Assembly: GCA_031286695.1 (NCBI GenBank)
Contig: JAITTY010000009.1
Span: forward strand, 124,001-188,000
DNA: 64,000 nt
Source of the DNA: Sphingobacterium sp.
GTDB taxonomy: Bacteria; Bacteroidota; Bacteroidia; Sphingobacteriales; Sphingobacteriaceae
Direction: 5' to 3'
The translations under genes and the position numbers were made by a program. How positions within the stretch are numbered: the first letter of the stretch is position 1; each line of letters starts with the position of its first letter. Below, one piece after another: positions 34,217-42,824 of the stretch. The notes under the pieces are model-generated. The model had not been told where the DNA came from, made no database searches, and worked only from the letters and a program-made list of their open reading frames with translations.

Positions 34217-34696
34217 CTATTTGGATACACAGATTAATGCAAGATCCTCACCAGAATCTGATGTGGCAAATAATCCGTCCAATGATCTTTCGAAAGTCGC
34301 TGAGCCCAATAAATCGTTGCCCTTTGACAGAAGTCTATAAGGCAAATCAGCTGGCGGATTTTCCATAACAGGAATAGTTTCAAGCAGATCTTTATCAGGA
34401 ACAAGAACTGAAATCTGATATTCCTCAAATAAAACTTTGGCTGCAGCCAATGGTTCCAGCTCAAAACCTCCTAAAGGCAGCACATAATTAACCTGTTGGT
34501 CTAAACTTAATTTGAGTATCTCATGGGCAAAAGTGGGGAGAAGTCCTTTCGGAATCTTCGCATAGTTACCTGAATTTAGCAGCAATTCAGGAATATCTTC
34601 TGAACTTGCATATATTATTTCGAAATCAGTTCCCAATTTTTTAGCGATACGCATTGCCAAAGGTCTGGTTCCGAAAGTGATGAGTATTTTCTTCAT
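34217..34696 (-). CDS. Conserved protein of unknown function, Rossmann-like
   Basis: 159 aa from Met 34696. The N-terminal KKILITFGTRPLAMRIAKKLG looks like a nucleotide-binding strand-turn-helix, and VNYVLPLGGFELEPLAAAKVLFEEY a second alpha/beta unit, comparable to the pre-ATP-grasp domain of carbamoyl-phosphate-synthase-like proteins, but no ATP-grasp domain follows. Family not recognised. It lies between lolD and the HAD-like gene on the same strand. Confidence 0.65.
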   Translation of the reverse strand: MKKILITFGTRPLAMRIAKKLGTDFEIIYASSEDIPELLLNSGNYAKIPKGLLPTFAHEILKLSLDQQVNYVLPLGGFELEPLAAAKVLFEEYQISVLVPDKDLLETIPVMENPPADLPYRLLSKGNDLLGSATFERSLDGLFATSDSGEDLALICVSK

Positions 34697-34761
34697 TAAA
34701 AATATAGTTATAAACCCGATTATTTCAGGGCATTTTGATATTTCTGGGTATTTTGGATCTG

Positions 34762-35415
34762 TCACACGACTAATCCATCACGCATATGAATCGTTCGATC
34801 CGAAATTCGGGCAAGTTCCTCATTATGGGTAACGATAATAAACGTTTGCTGAAACTTGTTTCTAAGATCAAAAAACAATTGATGTAAAGCTGCTGCATTT
34901 TCTGAGTCTAGATTACCAGAGGGTTCATCAGCCAAAATAATAGAAGGATCATTGATTAGAGCACGCGCTACAGAAACACGTTGTTGCTCACCCCCAGACA
35001 TTTCTGCAGGCTTGTGGTCAATACGATGCGAAACCCCTAATAAGTCCAGCAGTTCCTTTGCTTTAGCTTCCGCTTCGGACCTCCCTTTTCCCTGAATAAA
35101 AGCTGGAATACATACATTTTCCAGTGCTGTAAATTCAGGCAACAGATGGTGGAATTGAAATACAAAACCAATATGTTCATTTCGGAAAGCGCTTAACTTT
35201 TTAGCATTCAATTTTTGAACATCAACACCATTGATGGAAACCGTTCCCTGATCAGGCTTATCCAAGGTACCAATGATGTGCAACAGTGTACTTTTACCAG
35301 CTCCTGAAGCACCAACAATACTGACGATTTCCCCTTTTTCAACCGCGATATCAACACCTTTCAAAATTGGTAATGACCCATAAGCTTTGTGAATTCCTTT
35401 GGCATGTAACATCAT
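34762..35415 (-). CDS. lolD: Lipoprotein-releasing ABC transporter ATP-binding protein LolD
   Basis: 217 aa. Walker A GASGAGKST, Q-loop VFQFHHLLPEFTALENV, signature MSGGEQQRVSVARAL, Walker B IILADEPSGNLD, H-loop VTHNEE. The FQFHHLLPEFTALENV segment is typical of LolD. It supplies ATP energy for moving lipoproteins out of the inner membrane; LolC/E are not in the window. The promoter TATCTTTG (minus strand, 35420-35427) lies only 4 nt from the ATG, so the mRNA is probably leaderless. Confidence 0.92.
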   Translation of the reverse strand: MMLHAKGIHKAYGSLPILKGVDIAVEKGEIVSIVGASGAGKSTLLHIIGTLDKPDQGTVSINGVDVQKLNAKKLSAFRNEHIGFVFQFHHLLPEFTALENVCIPAFIQGKGRSEAEAKAKELLDLLGVSHRIDHKPAEMSGGEQQRVSVARALINDPSIILADEPSGNLDSENAAALHQLFFDLRNKFQQTFIIVTHNEELARISDRTIHMRDGLVV

Positions 35416-35419
35416 AGGA

Positions 35420-35427
35420 CAAAGATA
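35420..35427 (-). promoter_or_regulatory. -7 box of lolD, 4 nt from the start codon
   Basis: CAAAGATA on the top strand is TATCTTTG on the coding strand; the ATG starts at 35415. Confidence 0.65.
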
Positions 35428-35573
35428 AATAAATTTACGATACCACGAGTTTGAATAAATAAGCTGTTATTTCTCTATTCCAGCCATTTTATTTTGTCTA
35501 AATGTCAAAAAATAGATAAAAGAGCAACTTATCCCTTGTCTTATCCCCCAAAAAATTATATTTTTACGCCAAA

Positions 35574-35581
35574 TATTTTTG
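35574..35581 (+). promoter_or_regulatory. -7 box of sucC, 3 nt from the start codon
   Basis: TATTTTTG at 35574-35581 with ATG at 35585. No clear -33 partner. Confidence 0.5.
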
Positions 35582-35584
35582 CAA

Positions 35585-36778
35585 ATGAACATTCACGAAT
35601 ATCAAGGAAAGCAAATACTAAAGAGCTTTGGTGTGCGCGTACAGGAAGGTATCGTAGCAGATACTCCAGAGCAAGCTGTGGAAGCGGCCAAAAAAATGAA
35701 AGAAGACTACAACTCTGATTGGGTTGTTGTTAAAGCTCAAATTCACGCTGGTGGCCGTGGTAAAGGTGGTGGTGTCAAGTTAGCTAAGAACTTGGATGAA
35801 GTCAAACAAAGAGCAACTGACATCATTGGCATGCAATTAGTAACGCCTCAAACTGGACCTGAAGGTAAAAAAGTAAACAAAGTTTTGGTAGCTCAAGACG
35901 TTTATTATCCTGGCGAGAGCGAAACAAAAGAATTCTACATGTCTGTATTATTAGACCGTGCTAAGGGACGTAACATCGTTATGTACTCTACAGAAGGTGG
36001 TATGGACATCGAAGAAGTTGCAGAAAAAACACCACACTTGATTTTCAAAGAAGAAATCGATCCAAAAGTAGGCTTACAAGGATTCCAAGCACGTAAAATT
36101 GCTTTCAATCTTGGTCTTTCTGGTGCTGCACACAAAGAAATGGTGAAATTTGTTGCCGCTCTTTACAAAGCGTACGATTCTACAGACTCTTCTATGTTTG
36201 AGATCAATCCGGTATTAAAAACTTCAGACGACAAGATCTTAGCAGTTGATGCGAAAGTAAATCTTGATGAGAACGCTTTGTACCGTCACCCAGATTACGC
36301 TGCTATGCGTGACGTAACTGAGGAAGATCCAACGGAAGTTGAAGCTGGTGAATCAAACCTAAACTACGTTAAATTAGATGGTAACGTAGGTTGTATGGTA
36401 AATGGTGCTGGTTTAGCAATGGCTACAATGGATATCATCAAATTAGCTGGTGGTGAACCTGCAAATTTCTTGGACGTAGGTGGTACTGCAAATGCTGAAA
36501 CTGTAAAAGCTGGTTTCAATATCATTTTAAAGGACCCTAACGTAAAAGCGATCTTAATTAATATCTTCGGTGGTATTGTTCGTTGTGACCGTGTTGCTCA
36601 AGGTGTAATTGATGCTTACAGCGAAATCGGTAACATCCCTGTTCCAATCATCGTTCGCCTTCAAGGTACGAATGCTGAAGAAGCGAAAAAATTAATTGAT
36701 GAGTCCGGTTTACAAGTTTATTCTGCAATCTTATTGAAAGAAGCTGCTGAATTGGTAACGAAAGTATTAAAAGGTTAA
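35585..36778 (+). CDS. sucC: Succinyl-CoA ligase (ADP-forming) beta subunit
   Basis: 397 aa TCA-cycle enzyme. N-terminal MNIHEYQGKQILKSFGV and the ATP-grasp fold with VVKAQIHAGGRGKGGGVKLA; metal/ATP residues in EINPVLKTSDDKILAVDAK; the C-terminal ligase-CoA domain has FLDVGGTANAETVKAGF and NIFGGIVRCDRVAQG. Start at ATG 35585 (the upstream TTG at 35579 is not needed). sucD is not adjacent. Third codon positions look more pyrimidine/ACGT-selective than in neighbours, fitting high expression. Confidence 0.97.
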   Translation: MNIHEYQGKQILKSFGVRVQEGIVADTPEQAVEAAKKMKEDYNSDWVVVKAQIHAGGRGKGGGVKLAKNLDEVKQRATDIIGMQLVTPQTGPEGKKVNKVLVAQDVYYPGESETKEFYMSVLLDRAKGRNIVMYSTEGGMDIEEVAEKTPHLIFKEEIDPKVGLQGFQARKIAFNLGLSGAAHKEMVKFVAALYKAYDSTDSSMFEINPVLKTSDDKILAVDAKVNLDENALYRHPDYAAMRDVTEEDPTEVEAGESNLNYVKLDGNVGCMVNGAGLAMATMDIIKLAGGEPANFLDVGGTANAETVKAGFNIILKDPNVKAILINIFGGIVRCDRVAQGVIDAYSEIGNIPVPIIVRLQGTNAEEAKKLIDESGLQVYSAILLKEAAELVTKVLKG

Positions 36779-36797
36779 TTCCTTTAATCATCATAAC

Positions 36798-36832
36798 AAA
36801 AACGCGGACTAGTGATAGTCCGCGTTTTTTGT
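36798..36832 (+). terminator. Terminator after sucC
   Basis: Stem AAAAACGCGGACTA / TAGTCCGCGTTTTT (36798-36811 with 36816-36829), GTGA loop, T tract. Confidence 0.9.
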
Positions 36833-37041
36833 TTCTACTCCTCCTATCGCTCGCCACACAGACAAAAAGCTCTCTTCTTAGCAAACCTATATTCCATAGC
36901 AAAACGAGGTGTGTGCCATTTCCCAATCTTTGAGTTTTCACCCGGTCTTTATTTCAAAATATATTTCCCTTGTGCAGGTTAACGAACCATCTTTAAGTGA
37001 ATTAAATCAACATTTATAACCAATAAACCAACAGAATAGCT
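36833..37041. other. Intergenic stretch before asnS
   Basis: After the sucC terminator I see no coding frame or repeat here; only the asnS -7 box at its end. Confidence 0.5.
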
Positions 37042-37049
37042 TATTTTTG
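37042..37049 (+). promoter_or_regulatory. -7 box of asnS
   Basis: TATTTTTG at 37042-37049, about 45 nt of leader before ATG 37101. This places the upstream in-frame Met at 37047 inside the promoter. Confidence 0.55.
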
Positions 37050-37100
37050 TATTGCTTTTTTAACAAAGCATCTTTTACAAGTCAATCTCCAAAAATTAAG

Positions 37101-38546
37101 ATGGAACACACAAGAATAAAGGAACTATTGAATGCCACAGAATTTGGCAAAGAGGTCGTTGTTAAAGGTTGGGTAAGAACTTTCCGCAACAATCAGTTTA
37201 TAGCAATCAATGACGGTTCGTCAATCAATAATATTCAAGCAGTTGTCGATTTTGAAAATACACCTGAAGATATCTTAAAACGTATCACCACTGGAGCAGC
37301 AGTTCGCGTAAAAGGTCAATTGATAGAATCATTGGGTAAAGGGCAAAAAGTTGAGGTCAAAGCTACTGAAGTTAGTATTATTGGCGACTCTGACCCCGAA
37401 AAATATCCATTACAGCCCAAAAAGCATAGCTTAGAATTTTTACGTGAAATTGCACATTTGCGTTTCCGTACCGGAACATTCAATGCGGTATTCAAAGTGC
37501 GTAATGCTTTAGCATTTGCAGTACATAAGTTTTTTCAGGAAAACGACTTTGTCTACATGCATACACCAATCATCACAGGTTCGGATGCGGAAGGTGCTGG
37601 AGAAATGTTTCAGGTTACAACCCTGGATTTAAAAAACCCGCCACGCAAAGAAAATGGAGATATCGATTTCAAAGAAGACTTCTTTGGAAAATCGACGAAC
37701 CTTACTGTATCGGGCCAATTGGAAGGAGAACTTGGTGCCATGGCATTTGGAAACATCTATACGTTCGGTCCAACATTTAGAGCGGAAAACTCAAATACAA
37801 CACGCCATTTGGCTGAATTCTGGATGATCGAACCCGAAATGGCTTTCTATGAATTAGAGGACAATATGGACTTGGCCGAAGCTTTGCTGAAATATGTGAT
37901 TAAATATGCTTTGGAAACCTGTCCAGAAGAAATTGAGTTCTTAACCAATCGTTTGCTGGAAGAAGAGAAATCTAAACCTGCTGCAGAACGCTCAGAATTA
38001 AATCTTGTTGAGAAGTTAAACTTCGTATTAACAAACGATTTTGAAAGGGTTACCTATACCGATGCCGTTGAAATATTAAAGCGTAGCAAACCAAACCAAA
38101 AGAAACAATTCAAATATTTAATTGATGATTGGGGTGCTGATTTACAATCGGAACACGAACGCTATTTGGTTGAAAAACACTTCAAGAAACCTGTTATCTT
38201 AACAGACTATCCGCGCGAAATCAAGTCCTTCTATATGAAGCAAAATGAGCCGGATGCACAAGGAAGAAACACAGTACGTGCCATGGATATTCTTTTCCCA
38301 GGTATTGGTGAAATGGTCGGTGGTTCGCAGCGTGAAGAAAATCTTGATCGTTTACTTGATCGCATGGCTGAAGTTGGTATTCCCGCAGAAGAAATGGAGT
38401 GGTTCTTGGATACACGCCGTTTTGGATCGGTACCACATTCAGGATTTGGCGTAGGTTTTGAACGCCTCGTTTTATTCACGACAGGAATGACCAATATCCG
38501 CGACGTCATTCCATTCCCACGTACGCCGAAAAACGCAGAATTTTAA
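37101..38546 (+). CDS. asnS: Asparaginyl-tRNA synthetase
   Basis: 481 aa class IIb enzyme charging tRNA-Asn. N-terminal OB-fold (VVVKGWVRTFRNNQFIAIND), class II motif 1 near FFQENDFVYMHTPIITGSDAEGAG, motif 2 TFGPTFRAENSNTTRHLAEF, motif 3 GFGVGFERLVLF. Start at ATG 37101. The presence of AsnRS implies direct charging of Asn, not only the transamidation route. Confidence 0.97.
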   Translation: MEHTRIKELLNATEFGKEVVVKGWVRTFRNNQFIAINDGSSINNIQAVVDFENTPEDILKRITTGAAVRVKGQLIESLGKGQKVEVKATEVSIIGDSDPEKYPLQPKKHSLEFLREIAHLRFRTGTFNAVFKVRNALAFAVHKFFQENDFVYMHTPIITGSDAEGAGEMFQVTTLDLKNPPRKENGDIDFKEDFFGKSTNLTVSGQLEGELGAMAFGNIYTFGPTFRAENSNTTRHLAEFWMIEPEMAFYELEDNMDLAEALLKYVIKYALETCPEEIEFLTNRLLEEEKSKPAAERSELNLVEKLNFVLTNDFERVTYTDAVEILKRSKPNQKKQFKYLIDDWGADLQSEHERYLVEKHFKKPVILTDYPREIKSFYMKQNEPDAQGRNTVRAMDILFPGIGEMVGGSQREENLDRLLDRMAEVGIPAEEMEWFLDTRRFGSVPHSGFGVGFERLVLFTTGMTNIRDVIPFPRTPKNAEF

Positions 38547-38550
38547 TATA

Positions 38551-38591
38551 AAGAACAACAGCCAAAACAAAATATTTTGGCTGTTGTTCTT
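38551..38591 (+). terminator. Terminator after asnS
   Basis: 15-bp perfect stem (38551-38565 with 38573-38587), loop CAAAATA, then TTTT. Confidence 0.85.
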
Positions 38592-38695
38592 TTAGATATA
38601 GCGTATCTGAATGCAGATAATAACCATTGCCCTATTGACATTCTACAACAGGGGCTAAGATTAAACCTAATTCAGGTACTTAACAAAAATAGAAA

Positions 38696-39316
38696 ATGCT
38701 TATTAAGATATATAACGACAATCCTAACCCCAAGGCAATAGAACAGGCGGTTGATATTCTACGGCGTGGAGGTGTAATCATCTACCCTACTGATACCGTA
38801 TATGGTATCGGCTGTGATATCACGCAACAAAAAGCCATAGAACGAGTATGTGAAATTAGAGGTCTAAAACCAGAAAAGGCTAATCTATCATTTATATGCT
38901 ATGATTTAACAGATATTTCGCAATACACAAAATCCTTTGATACCTCCGTATTTCGTGTATTAAAAAAAGCCTTGCCTGGACCTTTTACCTTTATTTTTAA
39001 CGCAACAACTAAAGTCCCTAAGCTACTAAGTTCCAAAAAGAAGACTGTGGGTATACGTGTGCCAGACAATAATATTGTTCGTGAAATTGTCAAACAATTA
39101 GGTAACCCTATTGTGACAACCTCCATTCACGATGAAGATGAAATTATTGAATATTCTACTGATCCCGAATTAATTCATGAAAAATACGAAGATCTAGTTG
39201 ATGCTGTTATAGATGGCGGTTATGGCGATAATGTCGCATCTACCGTGGTCGATCTTACAGAAGGAACTTTTGATGTTATTCGTGAAGGAAAAGGTGATTT
39301 GGAGCAATTCCTATAA
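38696..39316 (+). CDS. Sua5/YciO/YrdC family protein (threonylcarbamoyl-AMP synthase-like)
   Basis: 206 aa YrdC-fold protein. Typical motifs: GGVIIYPTDTVYGIGCD near the N-terminus, KPEKANLSFICYDL (KxK/R phosphate site altered from KRRxx to KPEKANLS), LLSSKKKTVGIRVPDN, and SIHDEDEII before the C-terminal VASTVVDL. The KANLSFICYDL form belongs to the YciO branch rather than TsaC itself, so function in tRNA t6A synthesis is likely but not certain. Single gene, ending before the DnaA-box region. Confidence 0.88.
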   Translation: MLIKIYNDNPNPKAIEQAVDILRRGGVIIYPTDTVYGIGCDITQQKAIERVCEIRGLKPEKANLSFICYDLTDISQYTKSFDTSVFRVLKKALPGPFTFIFNATTKVPKLLSSKKKTVGIRVPDNNIVREIVKQLGNPIVTTSIHDEDEIIEYSTDPELIHEKYEDLVDAVIDGGYGDNVASTVVDLTEGTFDVIREGKGDLEQFL

Positions 39317-39389
39317 AAACCAACTTTCAGTAGAAACTCCCCTTATTAACCTATTTGCAAAATTCCCACCAGTATCATTGTTGGTAATT

Positions 39390-39683
39390 TGTGCATAAAC
39401 TACTCCCATCAACATACTTATCAACAAAACAAGCTACTTATTAACACAAGAAATGTTAATAAGTAGCTTGTTGACATATGGATACTAACATAAAATGTGT
39501 ATAAGTAGTCCTTTATCAACACTACATTGTTAATAACACAAACAAAAAGGATTCAAAAAAACAACAAAATGTGTAAAACTAGGGGGTTATACACATAAAA
39601 ATGTGCATAAGATAACATTCATCGGCAAACTCGTTAAATATCGTGTTTATAAATAAACTATACTAACAGATCTCTGTGGAAAG
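39390..39683. other. Cluster of DnaA-box-like 9-mers, candidate replication origin or DnaA-binding region
   Basis: Within about 290 bp I count nine-mers close to TTATCCACA on both strands. TTATCAACA at 39418 and 39513; TTATACACA at 39587; TGTGTATAA at 39496; TGTGCATAA at 39390 and 39602; TTATTAACA/TGTTAATAA at 39438, 39454 and 39528; weaker TGTGTAAAA at 39570 and TGTGGAAAG at 39675. An AT-rich tract (about 39633-39665) that could unwind follows. The recF and DUF721 (DciA-like) genes are 1.3-2 kb away. Against it: the flanking genes point toward the region from both sides, there is no perfect DnaA box, and dnaA is not in the window. Confidence 0.55.
39428..39472. repeat. 19-bp perfect inverted repeat carrying two DnaA-like 9-mers
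   Basis: Arms 39428-39446 and 39454-39472 around the loop CAAGAAA; each arm ends in TTATTAACA/TGTTAATAA. There is no T tract, and it lies 110 bp beyond the preceding gene, so it does not look like an ordinary terminator. Confidence 0.85.
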
Positions 39684-40118
39684 TTAAGAACGATACTCTA
39701 CCCGTTTTTTTATCGCTATGTTGAAAAGTTCAAATCCGCGCTTTGTTTCTATCAGTAGTTTTCCCAGAAAAGGAACCAACAATCCAGAAAAAAATTCGCC
39801 TTGGACAAACCTAACTTGTGAAGCTCCCACTTGTTCTAACCTAAAATAATGCTCGCCATCAAAAATACCTGGAAAGAATAAATCTCCTTTCCAGCGCAGC
39901 TCGCTATTCTGTTCAATAGACAGGAATTTTGGATTCATTTTGATCTTGAATCCGTTTGGTTGTTCTAAAAGCACTTTGCAGCGTTTTCCGACTACCGGTT
40001 GCTTTTCAAACTGTTTGATTGTTGGGCTCCATTGGGAATAAGCCTTAAACCCACTTAATACCTGCCAAACCTCTTCTGCTGTCGCATCAATGAGAATACT
40101 CGTTTCAATCTTTTTCAT
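39684..40118 (-). CDS. SRPBCC family (START-like) ligand-binding protein
   Basis: 144 aa from Met 40118 (a Met at 40166 lies further upstream). It shows the Polyketide_cyc2-like/START fold: first strand and helix IETSILIDATAEEVWQVLSGFKAYSQW, then alternating strands, then a long C-terminal helix LGKLLIETKRGFELFNIAIKKR. Ligand unknown; it may bind lipids or polyketides. Stand-alone minus-strand gene. Confidence 0.85.
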   Translation of the reverse strand: MKKIETSILIDATAEEVWQVLSGFKAYSQWSPTIKQFEKQPVVGKRCKVLLEQPNGFKIKMNPKFLSIEQNSELRWKGDLFFPGIFDGEHYFRLEQVGASQVRFVQGEFFSGLLVPFLGKLLIETKRGFELFNIAIKKRVEYRS

Positions 40119-40383
40119 TTTGTTCTTTTTATCGCTGAAACGACAAAATAGCTCAAGCTTCTTCACCTCTCTTCAAATAACGGTAAAGCGTATGTGATGC
40201 TATTCTAGTTTCATACTAATTTCTCAATTATTACAACTGCAAACAAACTACTCCAAGCTTCATATGAACCATATAAATATATAAATACACAAAATTTTGG
40301 TTACGTGTTCTATTAAGCAAGCTGTTCGTTAACAGCTACAGGACAAAACTAGAAAAAGACAGGCGGCTCGCTCTTGACTTTTA
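40119..40383. other. Intergenic stretch between SRPBCC and Crp/Fnr genes
   Basis: 265 bp without a convincing frame. It holds one small hairpin, AGCTGTT-CGTT-AACAGCT at 40320-40337, near the Crp/Fnr stop, possibly a weak terminator for it. Confidence 0.45.
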
Positions 40384-40947
40384 TCAAGAACTTATTTTTG
40401 TTCGAATACGACTCAAGGTTTCTGGGCTCATACCTAACACGGAGGCGATATATTGAAGGGGAACTTGTTGGAATAATAATTTATGTTGTTCAAAGTATTG
40501 GACATATCTTTCTTCCGCTGTTAGACAAATAAAATCCGAGATTCGCTGCTCCATGGTACAAAAGCATTTTGCCAAAAAAGCCTTCTCAAATTTATTCCAT
40601 TCCACAATTTCGGATTCCATTCGCTGGTAATCGGACTTTGACAAACGGTATACCGTACAATCGCTAATGCATTGGAAATTCCATATGGAAGCCCTGTCAA
40701 AAATGAAAGAAGCAAGATCTGTCACAAAATGATTCCTTGTACCTATCCATTGCGTAAACTCTCCTTTTTTTGACCAAGCATATTGACGGATTAATCCGGA
40801 TTCTATCACAAACAGATTGGAAGAGTAATCGCCCGCCTTGATCAGATATTCACCTCGTTTTAATTCAATACGCTCGAAGTTTGAGAAAAGTTTTAAGGCA
40901 CTAGCCTCAGAAATAGGAAAAAAATCTCGAAAGAGTTGATCTAACAT
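40384..40947 (-). CDS. Crp/Fnr family transcriptional regulator
   Basis: 187 aa. N-terminal cyclic-nucleotide-binding-like beta-barrel (IELKRGEYLIKAGDYSSNLFVIESGLIRQYAW) without the full PRAATV phosphate cassette, a dimer helix and a C-terminal HTH (VPLQYIASVLGMSPETLSRIR). Such short Crp-like proteins are numerous in Bacteroidota and usually do not bind cAMP; the effector is unknown. It ends 11 bp after the DUF721 gene on the same strand. Confidence 0.92.
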   Translation of the reverse strand: MLDQLFRDFFPISEASALKLFSNFERIELKRGEYLIKAGDYSSNLFVIESGLIRQYAWSKKGEFTQWIGTRNHFVTDLASFIFDRASIWNFQCISDCTVYRLSKSDYQRMESEIVEWNKFEKAFLAKCFCTMEQRISDFICLTAEERYVQYFEQHKLLFQQVPLQYIASVLGMSPETLSRIRTKISS

Positions 40948-40958
40948 GAAAGGAGGTT

Positions 40959-41285
40959 TTATAAAATCACGACTTCTTCAATAATGACGTGACCTACATA
41001 TTCATTTACCCTTCCTAGAATTTGTCTTCGCATAAGCGCCAATTCATTCTTAATAACAGCAGACTCTACACGTACGAACAGTTTTTTATCACGAACATAT
41101 AGCTGCTGTGTGCGATTAGCGATAGCTTTACCAATCAATTGAGGCCAAACAGATGCGATCGAAGTTTCATCAAATTTTCTTCGTAGTTTATAAGCCTCAA
41201 GAAGACGCTCAACTCCCTCCTTAATTGTCATATCGTCGCTTGACCGAATGAATTCAAGGCTTTTTTTAGTTTGCTTCTTATACAT
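40959..41285 (-). CDS. DUF721 family protein (DciA-like)
   Basis: 108 aa from Met 41285, overlapping the recF end by 8 bp. The DUF721 pattern IKEGVERLLEAYKLRRKFDETSI ... VWPQLIGKAIANRTQQLYVRDKKLFVRVESAV (KH-like fold) is clear. Pfam DUF721 includes DciA, the helicase-loading partner of DnaB in bacteria without DnaC. Direct coupling to recF supports a DNA replication/repair role. The helicase-loading role here is inferred from the family. Confidence 0.85.
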   Translation of the reverse strand: MYKKQTKKSLEFIRSSDDMTIKEGVERLLEAYKLRRKFDETSIASVWPQLIGKAIANRTQQLYVRDKKLFVRVESAVIKNELALMRRQILGRVNEYVGHVIIEEVVIL

Positions 41286-42381
41286 TGACTTGTCCTCCTT
41301 CAATATCAAATATACGAACAGGTCGGCTGATTTCGTCAAAGATTCGCTGAATTCTCACGGAATCCGTATCTGTCAGGAAAATCTGTCCAAAATCATCTTC
41401 TGAAACCATCTGCATCAATTTATGTGTACGGCGATCATCAAGTTTATCAAAGATGTCATCCAAAAGAAGTAAGGGCTTAAAACCCTTTTTCTGCTGGAGA
41501 TAAGAATATTGTGCAAGCTTCAGGGCAATTAGAAAAGATTTTTGCTGGCCCTGAGAACCAAACTTCTTTAAGGGCATTCCACCGTGAATGGTAAAGATCA
41601 GATCATCTTTATGTATTCCTTGCGTTGTGCGTTCCAGCATACGGTCACGTTCCAAATTCTTCTCCAAAATATTTAGAAACGAATCTGTCATTAAAGGCGA
41701 TTCATATTGTAATTGAACAGACTCTGCATCTTCGGTGAGGAACTGATAGTGTCGGTCAAACTCCGGCTGAAACTCCTCCATAAAAGACCTTCTTTTTTGA
41801 AAAATAATATTTCCAACTTCTTCAAGCTGAAAATTGAGAATTTCGATTAGGCCAAGATCCAATACACTGGTTTGACGTGCTTGTTTAAGTAGACTGTTAC
41901 GTTGGGCTAAAAACTTATTATAAATAATCAGGGTATCTAAATATTTATTATCTGTTTGGGAAATCACATTATCCACAAACTTTCTACGCTCTTCACTCCC
42001 ATCTGTGACGATGATACTATCGTTTGGGGATACCATGACCAAAGGAAATAGGCCGATATGATCAGCCAGTCGCGGGTAATCCTTTTTATTTTTTTTAAAT
42101 TGCTTTTTCTGATTTTTTTTAAGGCTACAAGAAATGAAATCACTAATGGATTCTTTATCAAATTCACCCTGTACCATAAACCAGTCATTTCCTGATTTGA
42201 TATGCTGCGAATCAATTGGATTGAAATAACTTTTACAGAGTGATAAATAGTGAATCGCATCCAAAAGATTGGTTTTACCAACACCATTATTCCCCGTAAA
42301 CGCATTTACCTCGGGGAGAAATTCCAAAGATGATTCCGAGTAATTCTTGAAATTTAGAACAGAAAGTTGCTTCAGCCACAT
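41278..42381 (-). CDS. recF: DNA replication and repair protein RecF
   Basis: 367 aa SMC-like ATPase that helps load RecA at gaps through RecFOR. Walker A FTGNNGVGKTNLLDAIHYL, signature region KKFGSQGQQKSFLIALKLAQ, Walker B PLLLLDDIFDKLDDRR. Adjacent 3' is DUF721. The promoter TATCTTTG on the minus strand (42386-42393) is 4 nt from the ATG, so the message is probably leaderless. Confidence 0.97.
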   Translation of the reverse strand: MWLKQLSVLNFKNYSESSLEFLPEVNAFTGNNGVGKTNLLDAIHYLSLCKSYFNPIDSQHIKSGNDWFMVQGEFDKESISDFISCSLKKNQKKQFKKNKKDYPRLADHIGLFPLVMVSPNDSIIVTDGSEERRKFVDNVISQTDNKYLDTLIIYNKFLAQRNSLLKQARQTSVLDLGLIEILNFQLEEVGNIIFQKRRSFMEEFQPEFDRHYQFLTEDAESVQLQYESPLMTDSFLNILEKNLERDRMLERTTQGIHKDDLIFTIHGGMPLKKFGSQGQQKSFLIALKLAQYSYLQQKKGFKPLLLLDDIFDKLDDRRTHKLMQMVSEDDFGQIFLTDTDSVRIQRIFDEISRPVRIFDIEGGQVNV

Positions 42382-42385
42382 AGCA

Positions 42386-42393
42386 CAAAGATA
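42386..42393 (-). promoter_or_regulatory. -7 box of recF, 4 nt from the start codon
   Basis: CAAAGATA on the top strand; coding-strand TATCTTTG immediately before TGCT-ATG. Confidence 0.65.
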
Positions 42394-42414
42394 CGCTATT
42401 TGGATTGCTAAAAA

Positions 42415-42735
42415 TTATTTTATTTCCTCAAAATCCACAAACTCACCAGCGGTTTCAGTTCCTTTACGTTCAGGACTTTCTTTCGGTGGAATGTAATCGA
42501 CATGTACCTTCCCTTCGGGCTGAGACCTTTTACTTTCCTGTTGCCCTTGACCATTAAATTCATAATAAAAGGTACCGCCTGATCCTTGGCTACCATATGC
42601 TCCACCCTGCTGCTGCGCTTTTTTCATCAACTTTTCAGCTGCTTTACGCATTGCAAATGGTAAAAATAATCTAAATAAGAATCTTACTACAAAGTAAACA
42701 GCGAATGTAATAAGTATAAATTTTAAAAATGCCAT
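42415..42735 (-). CDS. DUF4834 family membrane-anchored protein
   Basis: 106 aa from ATG 42735. One N-terminal TM segment (FLKFILITFAVYFVVRFLF), a basic helix RKAAEKLMKKAQQQ, a Gly/Ser-rich linker, and an acidic C-terminus FVDFEEIK, the DUF4834 pattern of Bacteroidota. Function unknown. A coding-strand TAAATTTG box about 25 nt upstream is a likely promoter. Confidence 0.85.
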   Translation of the reverse strand: MAFLKFILITFAVYFVVRFLFRLFLPFAMRKAAEKLMKKAQQQGGAYGSQGSGGTFYYEFNGQGQQESKRSQPEGKVHVDYIPPKESPERKGTETAGEFVDFEEIK

Positions 42736-42824
42736 AGTCAATTCGTTGCTATTTTATCAAATTTAACCAATAACTCGATAAACTGTTGTCTTTAAAATGT
42801 CAGATAAGAATTTATTAACAAATT

